From: Desmodus rotundus
Lineage: Eukaryota > Chordata > Mammalia > Chiroptera > Phyllostomidae
Direction of reading: 5' to 3'
Assembly: GCF_022682495.2 (NCBI RefSeq)
Contig: NC_071389.1
Span: 61,216,239 to 61,280,238, forward strand
DNA: 64,000 nt
The notes below the pieces were generated by a model. That model ran no database searches. It saw only the letters and a list, made by a program, of their open reading frames with translations, and was not told the origin of the DNA. Positions 33,340 through 45,549 of this stretch are shown in pieces (within the stretch, counting starts at the first letter, position 1; each line of letters starts with the position of its first letter). The position numbers were made by a program, and so were the translations under genes.

Positions 33340-36300
33340 CCTTGTTTCCTAATCCAGTGTGACAAGTCTGTGAGTCTGAATTTCAAAAACCATTAAACCA
33401 GAGTTTTGGCCAAAACCATTAATTATTATAGGCTAAGGAATGTGTAGTTAAGAGATGTGTGACTAAGAAAAAAACACCAACAGTGTTTTTTCAGCTGAAC
33501 AGGCAGAGGATTGAATGAAAAGGCCCTTTATTAGTGTGTAACTGTGCAAATAGAGCAGGGTGATGAGAGTGCATTGTGTCATCTGAATATCAGGTTAAAT
33601 GCCACTGTGTTAGTACTGGTCTGATGAATTTTAAAAGTATCGTTCTAATGCAAATCTGGTGAGCCACAGAGATAAAGACATTCTGCTGCCATAGCAGAAA
33701 ACACTGCATTACCAAGGCACATTCTAACCAGCACACTGCAGACTGGATTGTACTTTAGACCCATTAGCAACTCCCTCCGCGGACTAAACATCTATTGCAG
33801 CTTGTAGTTCTTAGCCCTAGCTAGAGACCAAGAGAAAATGCACTGATTGTATCTAATAGCTAAGTGACCCGAAGGTCATGCGTTCGCCTCACTTATTAGT
33901 CTCACACACTCCCAGAATTTCTAGCTCACTGCAAATAAAGAAATTGTTACTCCTTTCCCTTCCATAGCATGCATTTTCCCCACCAACATGAAAAGTTAAA
34001 ACTGTTAAGTTTCAATGAATGAATGCTAATTATGGGGCTTATAGCCAATTAACTCAGGTCACTGGTTAAAAAGAAAGAAAGGTCCTCTTACGGAATTACT
34101 TGGTGTTTTCTTGGTTTTTTGTTTGTTTGTTTGTTTTTTGCTATGGCACAATGTTATCAATTTTCAAATAGTTCAGGGGCCAAAAGCTATTTCCATACAA
34201 AATTTAAACAAAGTGGGTATTTAGGTGAGATTCCTTCTGGGGATTTGTGACTGAAAATTCATTACATAAAAGAAAAACAAAAAGACTCTTTCTAAAATAT
34301 TTAAACTGTAGATAAGACTTAACCCTATTTCACAAACATATGTGTTTTCAAGACTCACTTTTGAAATAAAAATTATGTCTATGCAAATTTACATGGAGGA
34401 AAGTCTAAATGAAGAAACAGCTTTTTCGACTGAGAGCCATAAAACACCTCTGCATGGGATCCTCACTCCAAGCTCCTTCCAGAGCGGACGGGGCTTGCTG
34501 ACTCAGGGTCTCCCTCCCCACCAGATCAGGCGGACACCTTGCCGCAGAGGCCCAGGGCTTCCTTGCAGATCAAACCACCCTTCGCAGGCAACTCCACACA
34601 GAGTGCTGGTAATGCACACTACGATATAATCACGGCCTTCAGTCCAATGACTACATGGCAGTAGCTTATTTTGTTTTCTATTTTTCCAATTAGCCCAATG
34701 CCCCGATTTATGTCTTTCTTCCATTTGGGGCACTTGGCTACTCTTTCCCTGAAAAAAGCAAACCTGCCTTCAGCTTCATCCTCTTCACATTTTGACCCAG
34801 AATTATGAACTCCTAATGAAAGCAATCTCAGAGGGTTTAAATTCATAATTGGAAATCCCTCTCTTAGTGTTTCCAGGCTTAATTGGAAAAGGATTAGATT
34901 TTAAGCCTTTCTTCTTTCTATTGAATCTATTTGTAGGGTCAGAAAAGGTCTAGTGTACAAAAGATTTTCTGATATATGCACTATGGACATCTTCCCCTGT
35001 CTTTCCAAATGTTTATAAACTGATGGAGCACTAAAACCCACATTTATATCGCACATCTTGATGAGTACGGCCTTACCTGGTTGTCTTCGTCACCCACAGT
35101 TTCTAGGCCTCGGTGTAGTTGGTCGGTGGTTTTCTCATGGTGGACAGGAAGCCAAGTTCTATGACAGAATTAGAAGTTCTGGCCACGTGAAGGTTAACAC
35201 TGGACTCCTTTCTCATTATCCAGATGGAAGTAATCAGATACCCCTATTTTCCACAAATGCTAGCATGCCACAGGGTGCCACCTGGTCTCTTTGTTTAGCC
35301 AGTACGAACAGCCTGGGCTAAGAGATATGAAGTCAGCCCATTGGATCCATCCCTGAGGCTGAGGGGGGTATAATTACTGTTCCTCCCTTCCCCACACCTG
35401 TCATTGCGGTAGGTCCTGCCAAAGTTCAAATGATTTAAAAAATAAGTTACAGGAGACACAAAAATGGCTTCAGATTTGTAGCAAAACAGAATTGCCCATA
35501 TCCTTCCTTTTCTAAAAGATTTATCTAGCAAGTCCCTGGTCCAATTACGCAACCAAGGTTTCTGCAACAGGAACAAGCCCTGTAACTTATAACATACAGG
35601 AGAACTAACAGACACACAGTTTGGAGACTTGGAAACTCAGAGGAAATGAGGGAGAAAGAGATTGAGTCAGGTATGATTATGCTCAGTTTCATCACCAAAT
35701 TCACTGATTAGGTAAGTCTTCTTCCCCGAGGAGGAGTTAGTGACGGGCAGAAGGAAGTTGACTGTGTTCTTTTCTTCTGGATGGTGGAGTGGGGACTAGG
35801 CATTCACCCCTAGCACAATCGTAAATGCTACAAGAGTTGAAGGGAGGGATCAGGCACAGTTGGTTGTGCTGTCCAGGCTGCCCTTGCCAAGATGGGCTTG
35901 TCTAGGTGTTACGGGTAAGGAGGGTGGCAGAGACACAAATGGACCCTCTCTGGCCTTCTTCTCAGACAATGGTGCCTTAGCAATGACTAGGTAAGTGTCT
36001 TTCCTTCTCCCTCTTTCTTTCATGCTAGATGACGGAGCTCATGACTGCCTAGGTCAAGATAACTCTCAATGAACAATCTCTAGCTTTAGAGGACAGTTTC
36101 ACCATCTTGGTGCTCACCTCCCACCCCCATCCTACCCTGACTCAAAGGCCGACCCAGGAGTGCCTGGAGCACATCCTGCATCCCTGCTCAAGCCTGATGT
36201 GGACTGGTGCCAAGGGGGCAGGCCAGGAGCACACGGCCTAAACTCCTGCCGTGGCCCTGCCCCCTCTAGATGCTGCTAGAATTAGCTTAAAACTAAAAAT

Positions 36301-37080
36301 AAACTTCTTAGAAGTTGTTCTACATTTCCCAAATAAATGAGAAACAACAAGACATTGTTTCTCTGTCTAAAAGAAAGAAAAATTGAAAACTGAGTGGAAC
36401 ATATTCAGAGAAGTACATCATGCTTGTAAACTCAAGGTTTTCGAAAAACATCTGTGTAGCTATAAAGGACAGCCAAAGGAAACTCTGTTGGGTTTGGGGG
36501 CGTGGGGAATAACTCAATGAACCTTAAGTGGGGTGCCAGCATACGTCAACACTGTCCCCACCTCTCCCAGCTATCTCCTACCCACCCTGCCACAACTTCA
36601 GTGGTTCTCCTCAAACTAACACTTAGAACTCCTCTGTCCACCAGCACTACATTATTTAGATTTTTTAGCTTTAATCCAGTGGTTTCTATCTACTACTATG
36701 CAGATATAAATTTGGGGAATGTAGAACAATTTCCAAAGGGAGCTGGGCTTGGCCATAGATCTCTGCGTTAATGAGCCTCCCAGAGGATTCAGATGGGGGA
36801 GGAGGGCCCATGAAGAGTAGAGGGGGCTGCACTTAAGTCAATTCACCATTACTTTGAGCTCCTTCCATTTTCTCCAGTCTCTCTCCCTCTTTTCCACCAC
36901 AAAAGCCCAAAGAACAAGTTTGTCAAAGACAGAAATCTCGGAGGGTGGAAAGAGAAGAGGAGGTACTACACGGACAGAAAACAAATTCACTTTAGAGAGG
37001 TAAAGAGAAGAACAGACAGGAAACAAAACTCTCAAGAAGAGATGGTAAATAATTGTGAAAATCCAAATATTAATCATTTT
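33340..37080. other. Repeat-poor sequence
   Basis: About 3.7 kb in which I recognise no complete transposon. 33480-33900 is the most distinctive unique block. A (GTTT)n run lies at 34113-34140. Two similar donor-like sites ('ttaggtaagtcttctt' near 35709 and 'ctaggtaagtgtcttt' near 35990) have no convincing exons. Confidence 0.4.
34113..34140. repeat. (GTTT)n microsatellite
   Basis: Four GTTT-type units are embedded in T-runs. Confidence 0.8.
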
Positions 37081-37084
37081 GTCT

Positions 37085-37225
37085 AGTCACAGTTCATTTA
37101 TTTGTGTATTCAATTTGTTTTCATCCTTGAAAATATGAAGCCAGTAATGTATACCTAGGCAGTAGCCTAGATTTTGGGAATTCAGCAATAAATAAGGCAG
37201 AGCACAGTCCAGGTCCTCATTACGT
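37085..37225 (-). repeat. L2 LINE, antisense
   Basis: 'tttatttgtgtattcaattt', 'aattcagcaataaataaggc' and 'agagcacagtccaggtcctc' have antisense L2 order. Confidence 0.55.
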
Positions 37226-37416
37226 CATTGTGGGGTCCCTCCCGCCCAGCATGACTCTGCCTGCCACTCTCTGGGTTGGTTAGCTCAAGCCAGATGGGTT
37301 GGGCCCCTTGCTGCCCTCTTCAACAGCAGCGGACATCATGAGCAGAAGATGTCCCCAGAAACTCCATGAAGATGGCAGCAGCTTCCCAAACGCCTGTTCC
37401 CCTCAGTAGCATTCTT

Positions 37417-37597
37417 TTTTTTTTTTTATCTTTTTATTCAACCTGTAAGGCATAGGTTGTGTTCTCAGGGACCTTACAACTTAATGGAAAAGCCAGAATC
37501 AAGTGCTAATTGTATTACATATGATTTGGAAATGACAGCATTATGGAATTTTTGACAAAATACTTCAGTGTAAAAGGTGTGTTAGTACAAGGACCAG
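37417..37597 (-). mobile_element. 5'-truncated retrocopy with 18-bp target-site duplication
   Basis: An identical 18-bp sequence 'cccctcagtagcattctt' flanks the insert at 37399-37416 and 37598-37615. Just inside the left copy is a T-run (37415-37427) and then the reverse of AATAAA (37433-37438). On the minus strand the insert therefore reads as transcript, AATAAA, poly-A. This is the hallmark of L1-mediated retroposition. The source transcript is unknown; part resembles an antisense L2 segment that may have lain in its 3' UTR. Confidence 0.8.
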
Positions 37598-37615
37598 CCC
37601 CTCAGTAGCATTCTT

Positions 37616-38480
37616 AAGGTGCCTGTTGATTCTCAGCATTTTGTGAAGTCCTTGACCCTTAGCCCCAGGGCTGACTGTCTCAGCATCTGCTCCAAGGAGA
37701 CTGTTTGTATTAGTGAGTAAGCTGCCACAGCAGTAAGCTGTGCAAAAAGGCAAGCAGTGAGCTGCTTACTTATTTAGTAAGCAGGCAACAGCACGCCAGG
37801 TAGGTTCCTCTCCAAAGGCCCTTGCTCAAGGCCATGGAGCGGGTTGTTCAGACTTCAGTTCTGCACAGACTCTTCAAGGAAGACAGCCCTTCAGGCCCAT
37901 AAAAATGTGCCTGCAAACTCCAAGCTGAAAAATACTTTCTTAAATAATGTCTGGTTCTGTTAAAATGTCCTTCAATCACATATTATCATAGAAGTTTTAT
38001 TAATGTAATATACAAAATAATTTCTTCTCAGATTATCCTTAACATGAACATAGAAAAAATGTAGAGTTTAGAGATCATCCAGGATATATCCATTGGACCC
38101 CCGAGCTGTACCCCACATCTGTGCTGAGGAAGTGAACCTCAGCCCGCCCCACATCATTTCTCTCCTAGTTGTCTCCTGGGGCACACTGAAGCAAGGCACA
38201 GAACACTGATTCTCTGATGACTTTGAGTGACATTTCAGTTCCCAAAGAGTCCTCCCGGGACTGATATATCCAAAAGTAGGTAAGCAGGAAACTGGCAAAA
38301 GCTGAACTTTTTAAAAAAATAATTCCCTCCCTGCTCTCAGAGGGCACAGGGACACCCAAACAATTCATGTCCCAGAAACTACCTCACAGTTCCCGAGCAC
38401 AATCATGAGGAAGAGATACTCCTAGTTGTCTATCTACTATCTATTCTCCCTCCCCTCATGACTACGAGATTCTCAATTTT
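37616..38480. other. Unannotated sequence
   Basis: No family or exon is recognised. Confidence 0.45.
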
Positions 38481-38486
38481 TTTTTA

Positions 38487-39580
38487 CCTCAAGGGCAAGC
38501 AAATTAAAATAAAAATTAATGAATGGGATTATATCAAACTAAAAAGCTTCTGTACCCCAAAAGAAACCATCAACAAAACAAAAAGTCAACCAACCAAAGA
38601 AGATATTTGCACATAGCACCTACAAATAGGGGTTAATATCCAAAATATATAAAGAACTCATACAACTCAACAACATAAAAAACCAAAAACAAATAATCCA
38701 CTTAAAAATGGGCAGAGGACCCAAACAGATCTTTCTCCCAAGAAGTCATACAAATGGCCAACAGATATTTGAAAAGATGTTCAACTTTACTAACTGTTAG
38801 GGAAGTGCACGTCAAAACCACAGTGAGGTACCACCTCACACCTGTCAGAGTGGCTGTTGTCAACAAGACAAGTAGCGACAAGTGTTAGAGGAGTTGCGGA
38901 GACAAAGTAGCTCTCACGCACTGCTGGTGAGAATGTAAATTGATACAGCCACTATTAAAAAAAAGAGAATACAGCATCCTCAACAAATTAAGAACACAGG
39001 ATCCAGCAATCCCTCTTCTGGGTTCCCCAAAATCTGAAAACCTTTATTCACAAACATATATACACCCCTATGTTCACTACAGCATCATTCAAGGTGTCCA
39101 AGCCATGGAGAAAACCAGGGTCCTTTGATAGAGGATTGGAGAAAGATGTGGTACATACATGCAATGGGATACCACTCAGCCATAAGAAAAATGAAATACT
39201 GCAGTGTGTGACAACATAGCTGGATCTGGAAAATACCATGCATGCCGAGAGAAGTAAGCCAGATGGGACAGTCAAGAGCAACATGATTTCACTCCTCCGT
39301 GGGATGTAATACTGAGAGCAGCACACAAGCAAACAAGGCAAACCAGCAAAAACCCATAGACACAGACAGCAGCGGGGTGGTCAGCAGAGGGAGAGGGGGG
39401 TCGGGAGGGAGGCAGAAAAGAGTAAAGGGGGTCAAATTTACGGTGATATAAGATGTGACTCGGGGTGGTGAACACACAATGCAATATTCAGATGATGTGT
39501 TATAGAACTGTACACTTCAATTCTATATAATTTCATTAAGCAACATCTCCCCAATACATTTAATATTTTTTTTTAAAAAG
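38487..39580 (+). mobile_element. 5'-truncated L1 LINE (ORF2 3' end and 3' UTR)
   Basis: The segment begins in ORF2 ('aatgggattatatcaaacta', 'aagcttctgtaccccaaaag') and passes through the conserved C-terminal region ('caatgggataccactcagcc', reading the QWDTTQP-like motif). It ends in a G-rich then AT-rich 3' UTR with an A-rich tail near 39575. Stops break the frame, so it is inactive. It is typical of bat and other laurasiatherian L1. A TSD was not clear. Confidence 0.9.
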
Positions 39581-40235
39581 AGTTTCTCAGTTTTGTTCAA
39601 GGTGACAATGTACCCAACCCCATTTCCTATGTAGTAAGGGTGATGAAGAGACAGGGGTTTTGGCCTTGGAGTTGTAAACCAGGTTGCCGGGAAGGCCTTT
39701 TGGAAAGTTCTTAAAAGAAAGCGGGTTTAGATGGTTTTTGCCCTTAACCCTATTCCTTCTCTGGTGTGTGGTGGCCATAGTAGAAGAGAAGGCTGTGGGC
39801 GTGCCAGTCACACGCTGAGGGTGTGAGGGTCTGAGGCTGGGAGGGGCCTGTGCCCCTGGTGGCCTTCTAGGTCCTTGGTACTAGCCCCAGACTCCCCACC
39901 TCCGGACCATTTCTATGAGGAAAGCAAACATCTAATTTGTTTAAACCACTGTCTTTAGAGGTTTCAGTTACTCACAACCAAATAGAATCTCTAGCTGATT
40001 TAAACAAAACTTGCATGTAACATTTCTATGAGATTATTCTGAAAGCATGTTGAGTCTTTTCTCCTTTGGGACCTGAAAGCACTTTGAAAGAATTTGTTAT
40101 TTTTCTTCTTTATGAAAGTGAAAAATAGATCCATCTGTCACATAGCTCACAGTTTTATTTTCATAAGTAGAATTCATAGCTGCTCTAAAGCAGCTCATAC
40201 TATCTTGTTTTTGTTTGTGGGTTTGCCTCATTAAG
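39580..40235. other. Unannotated sequence
   Basis: No repeat family or exon is recognised. Confidence 0.45.
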
Positions 40236-40530
40236 CATTCTCCAGAGAAATAAAACAAATAGAACATACATACCGATACACATATATATTTTATTATAAG
40301 AAATTCGTTCATGCAGCTGCGGAGGCCAGCAAGGCCAGAATCTGTACTGTAGACCGGCAGCAAGGACCCAGGAACAAAGGCTGGCAGCCTGGAGAATTTC
40401 CTCTTGCTCGGGGCAGCTGGTCTTTCCATTCTTTCAGGCCTTCCACTAATTGGCTAAGGCCCACCACCGGAAGGAGGGCGATCTGCTTACTCGAAGTTTA
40501 CCAATTTAAATGTTAACCTCATTGAAAACC
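40235..40530 (-). repeat. ERVL (MLT2-like) LTR, antisense
   Basis: 'attctccagagaaataaaac', 'tttattataagaaattcgtt', 'gcggaggccagcaaggccag', 'aattggctaaggcccaccac' and 'aatttaaatgttaacctcat' are the reverse of an ERVL-group LTR. Confidence 0.7.
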
Positions 40531-42340
40531 ATCTCCAGCTGGGTTTCATGGTTCCTGGTAGTTAGCTAGGTTTCAGACCTGTGCTTAAGGCCAGTTTTAG
40601 AAACCAGTGAATTCACAAAAACTATTTGAGAAATTTCATACACAGAAGAACTTTTTCTTTTAACTAGCTGAAACTGTCATAACTTTTCTTTAAATTGTCC
40701 AGAAATTATGCATTACTTTTAAGAGTAACAGGGTCAGAACATAGGATTCTAAGATATTTCAAACTGCATAGATTAACATCTTGATTTATACTTAAATATG
40801 AATTTTCAACAAAATAGTGAAAATAACCACTTTGACTGAAGGTCCCAGTGTTTTACGCCCACATGTGACTAGTGTACACATAAAGCCAACTGGCCCACGT
40901 TTAGAGTGGAACCGAAGGGTAGTTTTGCACGGCACGTTTGTGCCGGCTACTAAGCGCTACATTGCATTAACCTTTCAGAACAAAGCACCACGCACACGCG
41001 ACTAACCGCTGCACGTACGTAAGCAGGAAACAACTGGCTGGAGCAGTTAGTCCCTTAGCCCGAGTGGTCCTCCAACACAGTGAAGTTTTGTTAATTTGGG
41101 ATTTATGGTATTTCAAGTATAGAGCTAAGTAGAGTTGATCTTTGCTGAGGAGAGTTGGTAGCAAAAATGAGATTACAAACACTGTGTGTTCAGTGTGTTT
41201 TATGCAATAATTATGCTGTTTACAAAATATTCAGACCTGTGCAAGCAGTCATACCCACACATTACTAATATAGTCTTGATTATCCAAATTTGTGGTTTAG
41301 TATGCATACATTTATTGATTTATGAATAAACAATTTATTAAATGTTTAAAAAATCCTCTAATTTGACATATAAAATTAACCATCGCAGGGTTTATTTATT
41401 TGTTCATTTTTTAGAGCCGACTCACCCTGGGGTAAACGGAATGCACATTCGGGGCCTTGCCAAATTCCTGGAGTTATTTAATTTTTTTTCTTTAGGAAGG
41501 TAAACAAGATACAAAACTCATAGCTCCCTCTTAACAGTAATCATATTAAAGGAAAAGTAAAAAAGATATATGGAAGCTCCAGTAAAACCTGCATTTCTTG
41601 AAATTCTCACCCTTCTTAAAATTTGCCCAAATGGCAAACTCCAGAGTGGCCGTAATTTGCCATGAATTTGTTGCTAACCAATGGTAAGGGCACCCACTGG
41701 CATATAGCGGGGAGCTCCCAGATTTAATTCTATGTCATCAGCCTGACATTCTAACTCTGGAATTCAGTGACATCATACATCCTTTTTTCCCCTGCAAAGT
41801 AATAATTTTAAATATCATGTCATAGTATCCTGAGCATTAGTGTACCCCTAAAATAAACCTTGTCTGATATACCCATGGAAACAGAATTCTGTGTTCTTCA
41901 GGGAATTTGGGACATTTTGCAAAAAATATACTATTTATTATGACAAATTTTTTAATACAAGACTCTTAAGAATAGAAGGAAAATAAAGTGTCAAAGGTAT
42001 GATTAATACATAAAATGTTATCCACATGTTTTAATGTTTACTACAGATGGGCCACAAATTTGGCTCTAACACTTCTTTCTAGGGGTCAAAAGAATATTAA
42101 AAATCTAATCAGTTACAGGATTCAGAATGCTCCATAAGATAAGTAAAAAGAAAATGAAATATTTTGATAAAAATAATTTTTCTTGATTTTGAATCTCCTA
42201 CAGATATGAAATGTCGTGATAATACCACTCAAAATTCCTACTGAAATACGTACATTTATAATTTTTCATACCACTGTTTATGATGAAGTGTCCTAAAGTA
42301 CTAATTCTGAAACAAAAATTCTACAGTGAAGCAAAATAAC
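40530..42340. other. Unannotated AT-rich sequence
   Basis: No family or exon is recognised. Confidence 0.45.
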
Positions 42341-42349
42341 CCAGGCTTG

Positions 42350-42440
42350 GTATGTCACGGTCTGAAGTTTAATCGAAGGGCAGAATTTGAACCCCAGGGT
42401 AGTGGCCTTGAACCATGCACCGTGGACGCTCTTGAATTCC
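42350..42440 (-). repeat. MIR SINE fragment, antisense
   Basis: 'cgaagggcagaatttgaacc' followed by 'ccagggtagtggccttgaac' is the reverse of the MIR head. Confidence 0.45.
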
Positions 42441-42484
42441 AGGGCTGTGCAGGTTGGGAGAGCAGGGCTGAGTCTGAAGGATCT

Positions 42485-42740
42485 TGGATCTTGTTATCAT
42501 CTTATCCTTTTAATGTAGTTTTGGATTTAATTTGCTAATGTTTTTGTTAAGGATTTTTGCATCTATGAGAGATATTGGTCCCTAGTTTCTTTGCTTGTAA
42601 TATCTTTGTCTGAATGATGCTTGCCTTATAAAATGAGTTCGGAAGTGTTCCCTCCTTTTATATTTTCTGGTACAGATTGTGTAGAATTAGTATATTTCTT
42701 TCTTAAATATTTGATAGAATTCACTAATGGCACTTCTTTA
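42485..42740 (-). repeat. L1 ORF2 fragment, antisense
   Basis: 'tttgttaaggatttttgcat', 'gagatattggtccctagttt', 'tgcttgccttataaaatgag' and 'tatttgatagaattcactaa' are antisense L1 ORF2 text. Confidence 0.8.
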
Positions 42741-42800
42741 TATTTCTCACTTTTTATCCAATCTTCACCTGGGTGAAGTTGACAGATAAAATACAGAATT

Positions 42801-42958
42801 CCATCCCTGGCTGGGTAGGTCAGTTGGTTGGAGCATCATCCTGTTTGATTCCTGGTCAGGGCACATACCTAGGTTGTGGGTTCCATCCCCAGTTGGGGCG
42901 TGTCTGTGAGGCAACCAATCAATGTTTCTCTCTCTCCGTGTGTCTCTCTCTCTCTCGC

Positions 42959-43009
<51 letters not shown>

Positions 43010-43081
43010 CTCGCTCTCGCTCTCGCTCTCGCTCTTGCTCTCGCTCTCAAATCAATGAACATAACTTCAGGTGAAAAATTT
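42801..43081 (+). mobile_element. VES SINE, copy 2, with expanded CT tract
   Basis: A perfect 14-bp TSD 'taaaatacagaatt' lies at 42787-42800 and 43082-43095. The head is 'tccctggctgggtaggtcag', then 'cctggtcagggcacatacct' and 'gaggcaaccaatcaatgttt'. A long CT-rich tract follows (see separate entry), and the element ends 'aaatcaatgaacataacttc'. The Ser/Leu/Ala repeat peptides encoded here are artefacts of the microsatellite. Confidence 0.92.
42928..43050. repeat. (CT)n microsatellite grading into (GCTCTC)n
   Basis: An internal tract of the SINE begins as interrupted (TC)n, continues as about 40 bases of pure (TC)n, then becomes repeated 'gctctc' hexamers with one variant 'gctctt'. Confidence 0.9.
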
Positions 43082-43409
43082 TAAAATACAGAATTTCAGG
43101 TTAAATTTGAATTTTAGAAAACAACAGTTTTTAAATGTTTGTCCCATGCAATATTTGAGCCACACTTATATTAAAATATTATTCACTATTTATCTGAAAT
43201 TCAAATTTAACTTACTCAAGAGAAATAAAAACATGTGCTCACACAAAAACTGGTCATCATCCTGAAGTATTTGCTAAATCTGGGTGCATCTGATTGGTGA
43301 AACCCAAATGACATACCTCTGCAATCTAGCTGCAAGGGAATCTGGGAAATGTTTGGAATTCAACGTGGAAAACTATCAAAATGTAGGTAGGAGGTTTGAC
43401 ACACGTTTA

Positions 43410-43530
43410 ACAGCCTCAAGTGGAAGATTTTTACTACAGAGTCTGAAGTCAAATATCTGGGTTTGCATGTTGTGTCTGCCACTTACCAGCCGTGTGACTA
43501 GAGGAATGAAAATTAGATTACCTTTAGACT
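43410..43530 (+). repeat. MIR SINE
   Basis: 'agagtctgaagtcaaatatc', 'tgtctgccacttaccagccg' and 'tgtgactagaggaatg' are the MIR head and core in sense. Confidence 0.65.
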
Positions 43531-44530
43531 TTTTAACAACAACACTTCATGACATAAGAAATTTTAGTAACATGTTTAAGATACTCAGAGAAAGAAAACA
43601 TGAGTCAAGAGTTTTATATGCAGCTAATGGCCTTTCGAGTACAAAACACACAACCTGTCATCAACATACAAGAACCCAGAGATTGTTGTTCGCCTGAGCC
43701 CTTTCTCAGAACACTAGAATCATCTGAGTGACATCGATGTACCGACTACCGGTGAGTACTGAAGCTGTAGTTGCCTGCAAAATCAGACCACATGAAACCA
43801 AGAGGGAGAGAGCATCCAGCATACAGCATGGTTGTACGCTCTAACAATGCAGGTATGAAGCCACTATATTTTTTTTTTAAGGAAAAAGAATGGAAATAAC
43901 ATTTGCAAAAAAAATTAGCTGTTTTTAGTAATCATAGTTGGTCGTGATAGCATTAGTATTGTTACGTTGAGTCTTTAATGTGGAATAAAGCAAGTGAATA
44001 ATTGAGATATTTTAATCTTATCCATTGTGTGCTCGAGAACCAAAATTCTTACATGAAAGAAAGAGTCTTGAAATAGGTAGTCTTCATGTCTGAAAAAAAG
44101 AAAGTCAATATGAACACATGAAGTATTTAAAAAACAGATAATGCATACGTATGTATCTACATTTATATCTATCTACTGAAAAGTTCTAGAAACAATGACC
44201 AACCCAGGTACCATGAACACCCCTAGAGCTGACTGTGGTCTTGAAATACTATTTCAAGAAACCAGGCTTCTTGTTCTTGAAGAACCTGCTGGCTCTGTGT
44301 ATGGAACAGGAAGTGCCCAGAATAAGCCCGTCCCATCCTGTCATTCCAGACAGCAAGGAGGCTGTCAGAGGCTGCGGGGCCACGTCAGAAAGATGCAAAG
44401 CCAACTTGGGGGGTTGCTTGGTGTCCAAAGATGGAACAATTTGAACTCTAGTAATGGTAATAACTACCATGGATTGCAACACATAAAATATATTTGAATT
44501 AAATTTATATTGATATATATGTATGTTTTA
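43530..44530. other. Unannotated sequence
   Basis: No repeat family or exon is recognised. Confidence 0.45.
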
Positions 44531-44532
44531 AT

Positions 44533-44735
44533 CTTCACTAGAGGATATGTTTTTATTAATTTTAGAGAGAGAGGAAGGGGGAGAGAGAGAAAGAAACATC
44601 GATGTGAGAGAGAAACATAGATTGGTAGCCTCCTGGATGCGCCCCAGCTGGAGATGGAACAAGGCAGGGATCGAACCCACAGTCTTTTGCTGAATGGGAC
44701 GGTGCTGCAAACAACCAAGCCACCTGGCCAGGACA
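44533..44735 (-). mobile_element. VES SINE, copy 3
   Basis: The reverse of the VES order is seen: 'tttttattaattttagagag', 'gagagaaacatagattggta', 'gcaggg' then 'atcgaacccacag' and 'caagccacctggccagg'. No clean TSD is visible, so the ends are approximate. Confidence 0.85.
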
Positions 44736-45209
44736 TAATGCTATTTTTAAAAATGTAAAAATAATAGATTATCTTTAAATTAGTCACCTTGAAAATTGGT
44801 AAATAGATGGAAAAAATCAAACATTTATCCTCTTTCCTACATAAACTTTATTATGTGCAATCAAATAGTAGAGAAGAAAAGTATCTCTTTATAATATCAT
44901 TCGAGCTGATAAATGAAAACTAAGTTATATGATTTGAACATCACTGATTTGCAACCACTAATGAATGAATGAGCCTGGGTAATGAACGTCAATGGCTGCT
45001 ATCAACATTTAAAAAGAGGCATCCAGGCATTTTGTGCCTCCTGATGAAAGCACACAGAACCTGTATTCTTGCCAAAGGAATAAACCCGAGTTTGGTCAAG
45101 ACTATGAGTCTAGCCCCAATCTTCAAGAAACAGAGAGGACAGTGAAATTTACTGAATGCACCATAATACTGCAATCAGCAAAATTGTGACTGCGGAAAAT
45201 TCCACAGGT

Positions 45210-45405
45210 GAGTGATTCTCCAAGTGTGGTCCCACACCAGCCACACCTACACCGCTTGGGAACTACTAGGAATGCATCTTCTCAGGCCCCATCCGGACCT
45301 GCCAAATTAGAAACTCTAGATGAGAGGTTCAGTGTCTGCATTTTATTGAGCTCCACGGGTGACTCTGATGCAGGCTGATGCATGAGAACCCCTGCTATAG
45401 GTCAA
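45210..45405 (-). mobile_element. MER5A-like hAT element
   Basis: 'gattctccaagtgtggtccc', 'gcttgggaactactaggaat', 'ggtgactctgatgcaggctg' and 'gagaacccctgcta' follow MER5A in reverse orientation. Confidence 0.75.
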
Positions 45406-45537
45406 AGGTTCGGGGTTCTTCACTGGAGGTGTAAGAAAAAGGAAGGATGGAAGAGACACTGTAGGTGAAAAGGTATCTATCAATTTTTAACAATGAGCAA
45501 TACTAACCCATAGTGTCTAATGATATACACTCGGGGT

Positions 45538-45549
45538 GGGGGGGGGGGG
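45538..45549. repeat. Poly-G homopolymer
   Basis: A run of 12 G preceded by 'cggggt'. Confidence 0.85.

Noticed and set aside
35700..36000. Two similar donor-like sites suggesting a duplicated exon
   Set aside because: Upstream acceptors and open frames are lacking. The flanks do not align beyond about 15 bp.
42773..43084. Ser/Leu/Ala-repeat protein
   Set aside because: It is a translation of the CT microsatellite in a VES SINE.
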